DNA of 64,000 nt from a virus. The notes beneath the pieces are model-generated. The model ran no database searches. It saw only the letters and a program-made list of their open reading frames with translations, and was not told where the DNA came from. The DNA lies in IMG/VR virus record IMGVR_UViG_3300031669_000007, positions 1 to 64,000 of that record; one strand, written 5' to 3'. Below, piece by piece: positions 37,523-45,307 of the stretch; within the stretch, counting starts at the first letter, position 1, and each line of letters opens with the position of its first letter. A program made the position numbers and the translations under genes.

Positions 37523-38108
37523 TTTGTATCTCCCTGTTCTTTTTACGTTTAAGCCCTGTCCTAATTTTAACCCAGGCTTCTTTGCGTTCAGCCGACCATT
37601 TCTTGTCTGTCATTGCCTTAGCTATTTTCTTGCTTGTTTCTTTTAATTTAGGGCTCGTTTCTTTAGTAAGTCCGGTATTCCAGGACGTTGATACACCAAG
37701 CTCTTTTTTAAGTTTATTGTTCTTCTTTCTTGATTCATTCAGATTACGGGTATGTTCAGCAGTGCGTGGTTTATGATAAGCATGTTTACTGCATATTCTA
37801 CCCTTCTCGCCACCACCGTTTAATCCATTTTCAGGTCTTAAATTAGCCCAATTTTTTGATTCAACTATCTTTTCTTGTTCTGAAAAAATCTCAGCAAATT
37901 TTTTGCATTCTTCTTTATCATAAAATAAACAGAACCAAACTGTTTCAACATATTCTTTACCGTGTTTCATATTATGATTTTGCCAATATTTTCCAGATCC
38001 AAAATATGTAAGCATTTCTTCATAATTAGCAACCGTTTTGCCAAAATACAACTTGCCGGTTATGCGGTGTCTCTTTATATAAAGATATGTTGGTTTAAAC
38101 TCTCTCAT
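37518..38108 (-). CDS. GIY-YIG-type homing endonuclease
   Basis: A 196-residue paralogue of the genes at 14838 and 29546. Start at 38108 (MREFKPTYLYIKRH) overlaps the upstream stop (ATGA). Keeps T-Y-L-Y-I-K-R-H-R-I-T-G-K-L-Y-F-G-K-T, E-T-V-W-F-C-L-F and R-P-E-N-G-L-N-G-G. C-terminus is a basic NUMOD-like region (T-R-N-L-N-E-S-R-K-K-N). It has fitted itself into an operon using overlaps at both ends. Confidence 0.75.
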   Translation of the reverse strand: MREFKPTYLYIKRHRITGKLYFGKTVANYEEMLTYFGSGKYWQNHNMKHGKEYVETVWFCLFYDKEECKKFAEIFSEQEKIVESKNWANLRPENGLNGGGEKGRICSKHAYHKPRTAEHTRNLNESRKKNNKLKKELGVSTSWNTGLTKETSPKLKETSKKIAKAMTDKKWSAERKEAWVKIRTGLKRKKNREIQN

Positions 38109-38539
38109 GACTGTAGCCAAGGCTCGATAAAAATATTCTTAATGGCACCGTATGGGTGAAAGATGGGTAATATAAAACGTGCCGTCTCATCTAATCCAGT
38201 GATGACTGGCACTTGCTCAAAATCGGCATTTAGTGCAGACATTGGCTTGCCAGGCAAGTCATATACGCCCTCTGCTTCAATGGCCCAAGACCACTGCCAT
38301 ATAGTCTGGACTCCCGAGTAGAATTCTCCGAAATTATAAAAATCTACGTTGTCTTCGAATTTCTGCGGTAATTTGATATTCAAGGGTTGTGTTTTTAATC
38401 CAATACATTGTAGCACTGTTTCCCAGTTGCGCTGCTGGTTTCTTGCGATATCTTCTGTGTCAGAGCTTCGTGTTACTCCGGTAGCAGTTATATCTACTAA
38501 GGAATAGCCTATAAAGAATTGTGGATTCGCCGCGCTCAT
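38105..38539 (-). CDS. Probable virion protein, 144 residues
   Basis: Starts MSAANPQFFIGYSLVD. The block R-N-Q-Q-R-N-W-E-T-V-L-Q-C-I-G-L-K-T-Q-P is one I associate with a structural protein of marine T4-like phages. Trp/Phe rich centre (QTIWQWSWAIE). A GCTAAATA late-type element ends 4 bases before the ATG. Baseplate or tail role inferred. Confidence 0.6.
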   Translation of the reverse strand: MSAANPQFFIGYSLVDITATGVTRSSDTEDIARNQQRNWETVLQCIGLKTQPLNIKLPQKFEDNVDFYNFGEFYSGVQTIWQWSWAIEAEGVYDLPGKPMSALNADFEQVPVITGLDETARFILPIFHPYGAIKNIFIEPWLQS

Positions 38540-38543
38540 ACAG

Positions 38544-38551
38544 TATTTAGC
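38544..38551 (-). promoter_or_regulatory. Late-type promoter GCTAAATA, 4 bases before ATG
   Basis: Minus-strand GCTAAATA followed by CTGT and ATG of the 38105-38539 gene. Directly behind a terminator, so a promoter is expected here. Confidence 0.5.
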
Positions 38552-38571
38552 TTATGAAGTTATAGTCACAA

Positions 38572-38601
38572 AAAAGCCAGGTCTGACCTGGCCTGGCTTT
38601 T
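38572..38601 (-). terminator. Intrinsic terminator, works both ways
   Basis: AAAAGCCAGG pairs with CCTGGCTTTT over 10 bp around a 10-base loop. A-run on one side and T-run on the other make it usable on both strands. Ends the unit containing 38625-39047. Confidence 0.8.
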
Positions 38602-38624
38602 AATGTGTGGATTCTAATTAACTA

Positions 38625-39047
38625 TTAAGCTAACTTGAAACCTTCTGTGCTTGAAACTGTGAAACCTACTGGCACAATGTTAGCAACGTTTGCAGTTGTA
38701 GATAACACCGGCGAATTCAATGCTGTTGCAAGAGTTGTGTCAGTGAAGCCTGTTGCTTCAACTAACAAGCTGATTACTGAACCGTCAACTTGATACATAG
38801 TTGTTGTTGATTCAACACCAACTCTGCGTAGTGTTGATTCAACAACTCCGCCCACTCCCATTTCAACTGTCAAATCTACGTTTGAAGTAAGTTTGAAAGC
38901 TGTTGGGCTTTTTGTAAGACCAGGTGCAATGATAATTCCAACTGAATTATCACCTGTCATACCGATATCGAAGTTAACAACACCGTCTGCATCTCCGTGT
39001 ACTCTTGTTGCGCCTAATGGTTGATTATTGTTGATTGGTAATGCCAT
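38625..39047 (-). CDS. Probable structural (capsid or tail) protein
   Basis: A 140-residue protein, Val/Thr/Gly rich and Cys-free, starting MALPINNNQPLGATRV. It stands alone between an exact late promoter and a strong terminator and has AGGAG before the ATG, the layout of a highly expressed structural protein. Head decoration or tail-associated role possible; not recognised. Confidence 0.6.
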   Translation of the reverse strand: MALPINNNQPLGATRVHGDADGVVNFDIGMTGDNSVGIIIAPGLTKSPTAFKLTSNVDLTVEMGVGGVVESTLRRVGVESTTTMYQVDGSVISLLVEATGFTDTTLATALNSPVLSTTANVANIVPVGFTVSSTEGFKLA

Positions 39048-39093
39048 AATATTTCTCCTAAAGTAAGTGGGATCTATACGATCCGCATATACT

Positions 39094-39101
39094 TATTTAT
39101 A
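39094..39101 (-). promoter_or_regulatory. Late promoter TATAAATA
   Basis: Exact minus-strand TATAAATA 46 bases upstream of the 38625-39047 gene. Confidence 0.75.
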
Positions 39102-39152
39102 CGAGTGGAGAAAAATCGTCGAATTTCGATCTGAAGATTTATCCAACTGCAT

Positions 39153-40412
39153 CTACTTTTTAATGACCTTACCGTCCTGTACGTATAGGAATCGTCTGAT
39201 CCATTCTGCGGTTGATTCTAGTATTTCTCTCTCATCCCTAGTGTAGAAGTGATCTGATGACATCATATGTACAATGACGTCGTCTATATCTTTAATCATT
39301 GGCACATCTTCCTCATCGTTCATATATATTATGGCTGCTTCTTTAAGCTTATCTACACCTGGGTTAATTGCATCTAATATCAGTTCATACTCTCTTTTTG
39401 CGTCGTCGTTATAATATAAATAACCAGGTGCATTTTCATAATCTACGTCACCGTTTTCGTCGACGAACCCTTCTTCCTGAAGCCAAGTATAATAATACTC
39501 GTCGTTCACTTCCCAGTCCGTCAGTCTATCGTCTGCTGACTCTGATGCATATTCACTGATCTGGTCAATGATCCTATTTAATACATTATCATATGCAAAT
39601 ATAATCATCTTAGAAAAATTAGGGTCAAACTGACGTAAGTTATTAATTAAATTACCAAAGCGTTTAGTTAATATATCAATTGGATCAACTGGCTCATCCT
39701 CTTCGTTCATAAACTGACCTGATGCAGCATGAACCTGATATTTTTCACCGTCGTATGCTGGCTGCTTAGGCAGAAGAATAAACATTGGTCCCTGGCGATT
39801 ATATCTGTCAAACATGTTATTATTCGTCGCTGCCGTGCACCAGGTTGTGCCCTGACCATAGTAGCAGGCTGCATCAGTATCTTCTGGCTGTACAATTCTG
39901 ACCGCTGCGTTACTATATATCTCTTTTGATTTGCCCTTAGGTATTGCTGTCTGAGCAGCGGTCTTTAGCTTATCTACTAATTCTGGTGTATGGGTAATCG
40001 TATATAGATCCTTAAAATTAATTCTATTTATGTCTCTGAGTTCGACCGGCAATATCTTTCTAAGTTTCATTTGTGCGAAGGTTTTGAGCCAGTCTGCGCC
40101 CTTTGATAATATGTCCTCTAGTGCCACGCCGCCGTTAGCATAAATTTTAGCCAGCCATGGTGTGTATTCTTTGTGTGTGGTAGGGTCTGCATTCTTCAAG
40201 AATTCAAGTATAAGATTTGAAATATGAGAAATAGTCTGCTGGTCGAGTTCTATTCCCTTCATGTCTGGTGATAGTAATAAAGATATCTGCCTATCTAAGG
40301 CAGGAGCAGGCATATTCCTTTCGTCTTTAAGCATGGCATTGACCAGTTTGCGCCCAAAGACCTGTATTGTCTTAGCTTGATTATATTCTACTAGAAATTC
40401 ATTGGCTCTCAT
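39153..40412 (-). CDS. Large packaged-type protein (WCTA motif)
   Basis: Start at 40412 (M-R-A-N-E-F-L-V-E-Y-N-Q); the leader has L-V-E before Y, like a prohead-protease site. The 419-residue product has a central block C-Y-Y-G-Q-G-T-T-W-C-T-A-A and R-Q-G-P-M-F-I-L-L-P-K (residues about 190-215), and a very acidic C-terminal third. I recognise the G-T-x-W-C-T-A block as recurrent in proteins of marine T4-like phages, with no known activity. Confidence 0.6.
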   Translation of the reverse strand: MRANEFLVEYNQAKTIQVFGRKLVNAMLKDERNMPAPALDRQISLLLSPDMKGIELDQQTISHISNLILEFLKNADPTTHKEYTPWLAKIYANGGVALEDILSKGADWLKTFAQMKLRKILPVELRDINRINFKDLYTITHTPELVDKLKTAAQTAIPKGKSKEIYSNAAVRIVQPEDTDAACYYGQGTTWCTAATNNNMFDRYNRQGPMFILLPKQPAYDGEKYQVHAASGQFMNEEDEPVDPIDILTKRFGNLINNLRQFDPNFSKMIIFAYDNVLNRIIDQISEYASESADDRLTDWEVNDEYYYTWLQEEGFVDENGDVDYENAPGYLYYNDDAKREYELILDAINPGVDKLKEAAIIYMNDEEDVPMIKDIDDVIVHMMSSDHFYTRDEREILESTAEWIRRFLYVQDGKVIKK

Positions 40413-40413
40413 C

Positions 40414-41064
40414 TTATGCAACCCATGGGTCGACGATCACCGGGAAGTCTGATCCTCTAGACATTACGTTGTCGTTATGTAAATCCCAATACCAGTTCTT
40501 CTTGTCGGATATATTGAATAAATCAAGTATAGTAGACAATAATAAAGCGGTCTTCTCACGTCCAAGATTCTTGGTTAATTGATTAAACCATTTTTCTCCA
40601 TCGTGCTCTGCCTCTGTGCCCAGTTCGTGAAACACATTTGATGCATTTAGTCTATGAGCTGACCAAGAAATATTTACGCCTGCTCTTGCGACTGCTAACC
40701 CAATGACATCATTTTCATTGAGTTTCTCCTGACGAATCTGTAGATATGGGTTACCATTGAACATAAAGCTCTCAAACCCATAGAACTTAGGTAGAAAAGG
40801 ATTGTTTTGTCTATCCATGCAATACTTGGCCCAGAAGAAGAACATTTTTTGCCCTTTAGTAAATTGCGGTTTTCCCGACGTCGTTAGACCTTTCCCAAAC
40901 TGAGTTCCAAATATCTTTAAGACTTGACCCGTGCTTGGTTCTAAGAATGCCATCTGATCGACTCCCTGACCCAACTTCTTATATCCTTTTGCCCTAAGAA
41001 TCTTAGTAATGTCTACGTGATTATCGCTATATTCATCTATTTGTTCTATTTCGATTATTTTCAT
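40414..41064 (-). CDS. Protein-kinase-fold protein with leader
   Basis: A 216-residue protein. Leader M-K-I-I-E-I-E-Q-I-D-E. Kinase-like features: L-G-Q-G-V-D-Q-M-A-F (glycine loop), V-L-K-I-F (Lys), W-D-L-H-N-D-N-V-M (catalytic loop with D-x-H-x-x-N) and V-I-V-D-P-W at the metal-binding Asp. It is shorter than typical kinases and ends just after the last motif. Likely a phosphotransferase delivered with the DNA; substrate unknown. Confidence 0.6.
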   Translation of the reverse strand: MKIIEIEQIDEYSDNHVDITKILRAKGYKKLGQGVDQMAFLEPSTGQVLKIFGTQFGKGLTTSGKPQFTKGQKMFFFWAKYCMDRQNNPFLPKFYGFESFMFNGNPYLQIRQEKLNENDVIGLAVARAGVNISWSAHRLNASNVFHELGTEAEHDGEKWFNQLTKNLGREKTALLLSTILDLFNISDKKNWYWDLHNDNVMSRGSDFPVIVDPWVA

Positions 41065-41660
41065 CTTATTCTCTTTGTAGCAACTAGTTCCATATTTTTA
41101 GCATCTAATAGTTCGGGACTGTATTCTCCACCGTAATCCCAGGTATCTGTGTCTTTTGAATGAGTATATTCTGGATCGCGCATATCTACATTGACTGGCT
41201 TCCCGTTTAACCATCCGTGTATCTCAACATTTTTATGATACTTCTGTAGTTGTTTCCACACTGCGTGGCCACCAGGCGATTGGCTTGATGCAACTAATGT
41301 CTTCCCTAATTTAGTAATTAAAAAGGCATAGAAATTATGAGCCTTGAGTGTATTATTTTTATTAATAGCGTATAGACTTATATTCGTTAATATATTATTA
41401 TCTTCGTTTGCCCCAACTACTAAATCAACTTTTCCGTCTGGCGACACAGCATAATATCCATGCCAATCCCCGCCCTGAGGATCTTTCTCAAAATATACTT
41501 TGTGACCGTCTGGCATCTTAGCAATCTGAACACCGCCAATCTTTAGAAGTTGCTTTTCGTTAGATGGATCTTCCGGGTGCCATTTCCCCTTACGTTTAGT
41601 AATATAATCAAGCTCTTCAACCTCGTCAATTGTAGTCTGAATTACTTCATTGATTTTCAT
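41061..41660 (-). CDS. Packaged-type protein with leader MKINEV
   Basis: Start at 41660, overlapping the preceding stop (ATGA); leader M-K-I-N-E-V-I-Q-T-T-I-D-E. The 199-residue body is beta-rich (H-K-V-Y-F-E-K-D-P-Q-G-G-D-W) and ends in a segment L-G-K-T-L-V-A-S-S-Q-S-P-G-G-H-A-V-W-K-Q-L, a block I recall from hypothetical proteins of marine phages. Activity unknown. Confidence 0.55.
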   Translation of the reverse strand: MKINEVIQTTIDEVEELDYITKRKGKWHPEDPSNEKQLLKIGGVQIAKMPDGHKVYFEKDPQGGDWHGYYAVSPDGKVDLVVGANEDNNILTNISLYAINKNNTLKAHNFYAFLITKLGKTLVASSQSPGGHAVWKQLQKYHKNVEIHGWLNGKPVNVDMRDPEYTHSKDTDTWDYGGEYSPELLDAKNMELVATKRIR

Positions 41661-43153
41661 AAATCTAATTCCCAATAGTTTCCGCTGTCATTATGATCAA
41701 CGGACTTAAATCCTGCTTTCTTAAACATATCTTTTGAACCCACATTAGTCCATTCCGTGTATGCCTTAACCGTGTAATAACCATGTGCTTTTGATTGCTC
41801 AACTATGTATTTAAGCAATTCTGAGCCAAACCCTTGTCCCGTAGGTGTTGCGTCTATGCGATTAATATATGCAATTCCAGAACTATTATCTAAATCTAAC
41901 GTGGCTGATCCGCGTTTTGCTTGTGTTTCGCCTATTCTATCAATCCAGTTCTTAGCTGAGTTTGTTATGTGTGCATTTAAGAATACTCTCAGATTCCAGT
42001 CGCCTTTCTCTTCTATGTCTAATCGTTCTGTTTCTGACGATTCTTTTATTGATATCGACTTAATTTTACGAACTATTTCCCAGGTGTTTAACCCCTCCGA
42101 TATTGTTAATTTAGATTTAAATTCAAATTCAGGAAAATACTTACTGATAGATTTGGCAAATCTATCATATAATTTATTTCGACTTGGTAAATCTATCTTA
42201 CTTGAAAAGTAAATAGCTCCTATAGATTTATTTTCTCTGTCAAAATCAACGAGAATCAATGATAATATTTCTTTAATAGTTGCAAAAATTCTAAATGCAT
42301 CCCCTGTATTTTCTATATCCTGACTCAAATCCGACTTTTCTTCTCCTTTAATCAATGAAAATAAAACATTGATTACATTCTCATTCCCTCTAAATTCTTT
42401 TGCATATTTGACGGTAACAAGATAAGCTAATCCCGAATCAGTCTTAAATTTATAAGATTTTTTCGGCATTAAAGAATCTGAGTTATTGCTGTATTCGGGG
42501 GAATACTTAAACGGATACGGAGCATCGGCTAACTCGGTTAGCATTTTATTATCTTCTAATACAGTAGATGACTCTGTAATCTTAAATTCTGATTTATACC
42601 ACAAGTAGATGTCTGCAGAAGAACAACGCTTGTCGAACTCTCTGCGTAAGATATAATAAATTTGCTGTTTATCTGCTCTCGATAAATCATCCCAGTTACC
42701 AATGTCGCGACGCAATTGCCTTAATAAGGAATTAGACGATAGCTTTAGATAATCTTCTAATCTCCAAAAGAATGTAACATCGTCGTTGTGAGATGATTTT
42801 GACTTAGTCTTAGATGCCAATACACCCAAGTATCTATTAATTTGGAATAACGGAATGCTCACGCCGATATGAGTTTTAATATCCTTCTTAAATGTGTCTT
42901 GGTTATTTAATACAGCAAGCAAATTGCCCAGGTCAGAGCCTGAATAATGCAGTTGATCATAGGTATTATATTTTAGTGTATCTCTTGCGTAATCTGCTGT
43001 ATAATTTGGTTTGTAATGTCTTATTACTTCTAACATCATAAACATCAAAAAGACTATCTGTGCTATTTCGTCAGCAGACATGCCTTTAATGTCCTTTACT
43101 CCATAAAACATGCGAGCTTCGACGAGAGAATCAATGAAAGGTAGTAGTGACAT
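41657..43153 (-). CDS. Large protein with C-terminal GNAT domain
   Basis: A 498-residue protein. N-terminus L-L-P-F-I-D-S-L-V-E-A-R fits a leader with cleavage after L-V-E. A 350-residue helical region of unknown type is followed, from about residue 390, by a GNAT domain: R-I-D-A-T-P-T-G-Q-G-F-G-S-E-L-L-K-Y (acetyl-CoA loop) and M-F-K-K-A-G-F-K. Likely acetylates a host protein after delivery; inference. Confidence 0.6.
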   Translation of the reverse strand: MSLLPFIDSLVEARMFYGVKDIKGMSADEIAQIVFLMFMMLEVIRHYKPNYTADYARDTLKYNTYDQLHYSGSDLGNLLAVLNNQDTFKKDIKTHIGVSIPLFQINRYLGVLASKTKSKSSHNDDVTFFWRLEDYLKLSSNSLLRQLRRDIGNWDDLSRADKQQIYYILRREFDKRCSSADIYLWYKSEFKITESSTVLEDNKMLTELADAPYPFKYSPEYSNNSDSLMPKKSYKFKTDSGLAYLVTVKYAKEFRGNENVINVLFSLIKGEEKSDLSQDIENTGDAFRIFATIKEILSLILVDFDRENKSIGAIYFSSKIDLPSRNKLYDRFAKSISKYFPEFEFKSKLTISEGLNTWEIVRKIKSISIKESSETERLDIEEKGDWNLRVFLNAHITNSAKNWIDRIGETQAKRGSATLDLDNSSGIAYINRIDATPTGQGFGSELLKYIVEQSKAHGYYTVKAYTEWTNVGSKDMFKKAGFKSVDHNDSGNYWELDL

Positions 43154-43161
43154 CTATATCC

Positions 43162-43716
43162 TTATGGCATGTTGGGCCAAGTTAAGTTATTCTTGGTAAT
43201 ATTTTGTTTTGCTTCTAGTATCTGCAAATTCGCGAGACAGTGTAATCCTTGTACGAGCGGCGAGTTAAGTGGCACAATGTGATCTACGTGATAAGACACA
43301 CCTGTTAATTCAGTCAATGCTTTTGCTTGAGAATATAATGCCAAAATCTGATCTTTCTCGGCGATCGCCCATTGAGGTGTCGCCTGTAGCTTAGTTGCTC
43401 TTCTATTTGCGTTTTTTGCGTTGATCTTATCTGGATTGTTCTTTCTCCATTTTCTATTTGATTCTCTATGAAATTCTGGATTATTGCGCCTGAACTTATT
43501 CACTGATTCTTTGCTTCCTTCCGGATCTGCTATATATCTTTTATGAGCCGACTTCGTTTTATACAATGCAACCTTGTCTAAGTTGGCAGATTTCCATGCA
43601 TCGTTTTCAGTATTAATACAGATTTTGCATCTTGTCGTTAAGCCGCACTTATAGCCTTTATTTTTATAGAAAGAATCAAGCGATTTACTTTCGTTACATT
43701 TTGTGCATGTTTTCAT
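43162..43716 (-). CDS. HNH homing endonuclease
   Basis: A 184-residue protein. Zinc site at the start (C-T-K-C-N-E-S-K and C-K-I-C), a basic middle with N-P-D-K-I-N-A-K-N-A-N-R-R-A, and an HNH core Y-H-V-D-H-I-V-P-L-N-S-P-L-V-Q-G-L-H-C-L-A-N-L-Q. Paralogue of the endonuclease at 55294-55758. It sits within the packaged-protein block behind GATAAATA. Confidence 0.85.
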   Translation of the reverse strand: MKTCTKCNESKSLDSFYKNKGYKCGLTTRCKICINTENDAWKSANLDKVALYKTKSAHKRYIADPEGSKESVNKFRRNNPEFHRESNRKWRKNNPDKINAKNANRRATKLQATPQWAIAEKDQILALYSQAKALTELTGVSYHVDHIVPLNSPLVQGLHCLANLQILEAKQNITKNNLTWPNMP

Positions 43717-43722
43717 AATAAG

Positions 43723-43730
43723 TATTTATC
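43723..43730 (-). promoter_or_regulatory. Late-type promoter GATAAATA, 6 bases before ATG
   Basis: Minus-strand GATAAATA then CTTATT and the ATG of the HNH endonuclease. Confidence 0.45.
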
Positions 43731-43772
43731 TTAGTGATGGCTCCAGTCTGGAGCAACATACGGTGTCTCTGG

Positions 43773-44549
43773 TCATGTAATAGGAGTGCCGCCAACGCGA
43801 AGTGTTTCTAATAGATCAGATCTAACTATAATACACGGTCCGCCTATCCACAATTCTTTATCTCGCATTCCACCGCCAGCAAATTCTTCTAAGTCATATA
43901 ATTGAAACCCGGTATTTTGTGGAGCCATTGCTTCTTCAATTTCTGGTAAAAAATCCTTAGGCTCAATTGGTTTAATTTTATTATCTTTAATTAAGTAGTT
44001 CAGTTCTCTCGCGAAGAAATCAGATTGAACTTCTTTAACCATTGAATTATAGTCCTGAGATAATCTCAGGTCTTCAAGAAATTCATTTAGGTCTGGAAAA
44101 TCAAGACCACTATAGACAAACGGTAGATCAATTCGTGTTTCCCATATATCAATGGCAGGACACACGGCAACCTTAACTCCTCTTGCTGGAAATACGGCAT
44201 AGGTTGCAGCCGACCACGGTGCTCCATGAGCATAATCAGATGCTCTGTCAAATTCAGTTGAACAAATTATGCTTCTACTTCTTTTTGGCCATCCATTGAA
44301 ATAAGGAGAATTATCCATTAATTCTGTGTAATAGTTAGATGTATTTTGTGATTGTCTAACGCCTGTGCTTGGATAAATCTTTAATATCTCCTGATTATGA
44401 TTGTTAAATCCGCGCCAGATAGGTTCTCTAATTAGTTCATCTACTACGGGGCAGAATTGCCTTAGTAATGTCTCTACCTTGTCGGTGTTGATTACTTCTT
44501 TTTCGTAAGGTTTAACCTCTGCTTCAGATATTATCTCATTGATTTTCAA
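43773..44549 (-). CDS. ADP-ribosyltransferase-like protein with leader
   Basis: A 258-residue protein from a TTG at 44549 that overlaps the preceding TGA (TTGA). Leader M-K-I-N-E-I-I-S-E-A, an exact I-S-E/A prohead-protease-type site. The body has I-W-R-G-F (Arg), S-R-S-I-I-C-S-T (Ser-Thr block) and D-K-E-L-W-I-G-G (Glu), the R-S-E order of ADP-ribosyltransferases. T4 Alt is a packaged ADP-ribosyltransferase with the same kind of leader. Activity is inferred. Confidence 0.6.
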   Translation of the reverse strand: MKINEIISEAEVKPYEKEVINTDKVETLLRQFCPVVDELIREPIWRGFNNHNQEILKIYPSTGVRQSQNTSNYYTELMDNSPYFNGWPKRSRSIICSTEFDRASDYAHGAPWSAATYAVFPARGVKVAVCPAIDIWETRIDLPFVYSGLDFPDLNEFLEDLRLSQDYNSMVKEVQSDFFARELNYLIKDNKIKPIEPKDFLPEIEEAMAPQNTGFQLYDLEEFAGGGMRDKELWIGGPCIIVRSDLLETLRVGGTPIT

Positions 44550-45307
44550 AATGGGTCATCCTCTATTGAATCATTGTCATCGTCGGCAGTGTCGTTTGTA
44601 TATCCTACCGTGCTACCCGAGAAAGGATTATATCCGGCTGCAATAGAACTGCCATTGTCTTGAAGAGGATCAGTTAATACTAATTGTATGCCAGTTGGTC
44701 CAAGCCGAATCATTATATTCCCTGCGTGTACATCAGTGCTAAACGCTGAATTAGAGTTATATACTTCTTGAATTAACTGTATAGCTTGAATTAATTTTTC
44801 ATCACTGAAAATCTCGTACATATTAATGCTTGACTCAATTCCTTTTTCAATGTCACTTGAAATATTCCACAGTAATAATTCTCCTAGACGATGGTAGGCC
44901 AGAGCTTTCTCAGTGTAAATCTTTTCGGCTATTATCTCAACTAAGTTTTCTATCTCAGAGTTTGCTTCACTAATTGTCATTAGTTTTTCCATATTATAAG
45001 CTGGTTTAACTAATCCATCGCTATATCTTTTAAAGACAACTTCATAGACTCTTGGGAAATATGGGTTGCTTTTCATAAAAGGAGAACATGCTTTGATATA
45101 TTGATAATATGCATCGTTCTTTAGATTAGATGGCATTCTTATTTTCTTACGATACATGTGAGTATCAAGAGGATCTGGTGTCCCACGAGCATACGCCCCA
45201 CCATTTGTAGTGTCGATTTTTTGTCTTTGCCCCATCTTTTCAATGTTGTATGGTTTGCTTATCGGACGCTCGACATGTATTGGTTCTATTATCTCATTGA
45301 TTTTCAT
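44546..45307 (-). CDS. Second kinase-fold protein with leader
   Basis: A 253-residue protein with leader M-K-I-N-E-I-I-E-P. Kinase-like elements: P-R-V-Y-E-V-V-F-K-R (strand and Lys), L-G-E-L-L-L-W-N helix, S-T-D-V-H-A-G-N-I-M-I-R (D-x-H-x-x-N catalytic loop) and L-V-L-T-D-P-L (metal Asp). The glycine loop is not clear. Acidic end (TADDDNDSIEDD). A paralogue in fold, not in sequence, of 40414-41064. Confidence 0.55.
   Translation of the reverse strand: MKINEIIEPIHVERPISKPYNIEKMGQRQKIDTTNGGAYARGTPDPLDTHMYRKKIRMPSNLKNDAYYQYIKACSPFMKSNPYFPRVYEVVFKRYSDGLVKPAYNMEKLMTISEANSEIENLVEIIAEKIYTEKALAYHRLGELLLWNISSDIEKGIESSINMYEIFSDEKLIQAIQLIQEVYNSNSAFSTDVHAGNIMIRLGPTGIQLVLTDPLQDNGSSIAAGYNPFSGSTVGYTNDTADDDNDSIEDDPF

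Noticed and set aside
43739-43754. Small perfect hairpin GCTCCA-GTC-TGGAGC as a terminator
   Set aside because: Only six base pairs and no T-run; no evidence that it acts.
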